42,374 bases of DNA. Source: Candidatus Scatomorpha intestinavium. Its GTDB lineage: Bacteria > Bacillota > Clostridia > Oscillospirales > Oscillospiraceae. This document shows, one piece after another, positions 42,041-42,374 of the stretch. Location: positions 1 through 42,374 of the forward strand of contig DVGA01000064.1 in NCBI GenBank assembly GCA_018712985.1. The letters are read 5' to 3'. The notes under the pieces were generated by a model. It was not told the origin of the DNA. It saw only the letters and a program-made list of their open reading frames with translations, and did no database searches. A program made the position numbers and the translations under genes. Position 1 is the stretch's first letter; every line of letters begins with the position of its first letter.

Positions 42041-42374
42041 CTATCTGGCGTACATGATGCCTATTATATAGTTGCTCAGCCTTCTCGGCAGCAGCTTTGC
42101 CGCCATCGCGGCGGCCTTGTACGGTACTCCGAGCGCCTTCAGCGGCGAGCCGCCGCGCCGGAGTGCCAGCTTCGCTATGTACGCCGAGGCGGCTTCGGCG
42201 GTCATACCGTTTTCCTCGTCGCGCTCCATGCGCGCGACGCTGCGCGCCACCCGCCCGCCGTACGCGCCCTCCTCCGCGGTCTTTTTCCGCGCGGAGGTGA
42301 AGCCGGAGCGGATGTCCCCGGGCATGACGGCGCAGACGCTTATGCCGAAGGGCCGCACCTCGTTCTGCAGCGCG
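42041..42374 (-). CDS. Short-chain dehydrogenase (SDR), C-terminal part; 5' end outside window
   Basis: The frame is open to the window edge; the visible part begins ALQNEVRPFGISVCAVMPGD, which is the alpha-helix after the catalytic Tyr-Lys and the PGDIRSGFT loop of classical SDR oxidoreductases. The GTG at 42358 is internal. The Rossmann NAD(P) site and the catalytic YxxxK lie upstream, out of view. The C-terminus (RRGGSPLKALGVPYKAAAM, then a hydrophobic helix end) resembles bacterial SDRs that act on lipids or sterols, but the substrate is not readable. Confidence 0.88.
   Translation of the reverse strand, partial: ALQNEVRPFGISVCAVMPGDIRSGFTSARKKTAEEGAYGGRVARSVARMERDEENGMTAEAASAYIAKLALRRGGSPLKALGVPYKAAAMAAKLLPRRLSNYIIGIMYAR

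Noticed and set aside
1-42374. tRNA, rRNA, CRISPR arrays, insertion sequences and prophage genes
   Set aside because: I looked for TTCGA-type T-loops with CCA ends, regularly spaced repeats and transposase or integrase motifs and saw none. A tRNAscan and a CRISPR finder run would be needed to confirm.

Overview
The window is GC-rich, densely packed and bacterial. It suggests an endospore-forming Clostridia lineage, probably a high-GC member of the Oscillospirales/Oscillospiraceae. The reasons are spoVAD-spoVAE, a dgt-dnaG-rpoD operon, a perfect CIRCE (HrcA) operator, Gram-positive lipoproteins with LxAC lipoboxes, strong GGAGG ribosome sites, a C-terminally anchored surface protein and a TM1266-like hydrogenase-system protein. 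This is inference from gene content; no rRNA, tRNA or CRISPR array was seen. Many neighbouring genes overlap by 4 to 11 bases (ATGA or GTGA junctions), so most of the window reads as tight operons.

Layout. 1-9771 (+) is an alpha-glucan locus: a 5'-truncated GH13 alpha-glucosidase coupled to a sugar-nucleotidyltransferase, a terminator, then a promoter driving a membrane-anchored starch-binding protein, a maltodextrin ABC importer (binding lipoprotein and two permeases), a GH13 neopullulanase-type amylase and a LacI-family regulator. The logic is to capture starch fragments at the surface, import oligosaccharides and split them inside. 9884-14582 (-) holds a CIRCE-controlled small heat-shock protein and a polar amino-acid ABC importer whose operon ends in an AbgB-like M20 amidohydrolase. 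14817-17288 (-) is a zinc-type ABC importer. 17462-18839 (+) is spoVAD-spoVAE. 18927-21902 (-) is AIM24-galK-galE.

22114-26653 (+) carries a metallo-beta-lactamase-fold hydrolase, a Nudix ADP-sugar pyrophosphatase, a compact M1-like metallopeptidase, a ribbon-helix-helix regulator and a tandem (two-domain) ThyX-like protein; a small lipoprotein lies on the other strand. 26723-27877 (-) pairs a SAM methyltransferase with an ECF S-component. Divergent from it is a leader that looks like a regulatory RNA (hairpins, mutually exclusive stems, then an intrinsic terminator just before the RBS). It precedes a TM1266-like gene and an NMT1/SsuABC-type ABC importer (28182-30858). I rate this module the best candidate for an undescribed system.

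30859-31260 is a hairpin-rich intergenic island ending in tandem terminators. 31261-36378 (-) is dgt-dnaG-rpoD extended by a DUF2461 gene and an anchored hypothetical protein. 36437-37590 (-) holds a GNAT acetyltransferase and a YigZ protein. 37724-41827 (-) is an operon of two membrane proteins (one DUF5058-like), an M20 carboxypeptidase and an OFA-type MFS transporter. The window ends inside a short-chain dehydrogenase.
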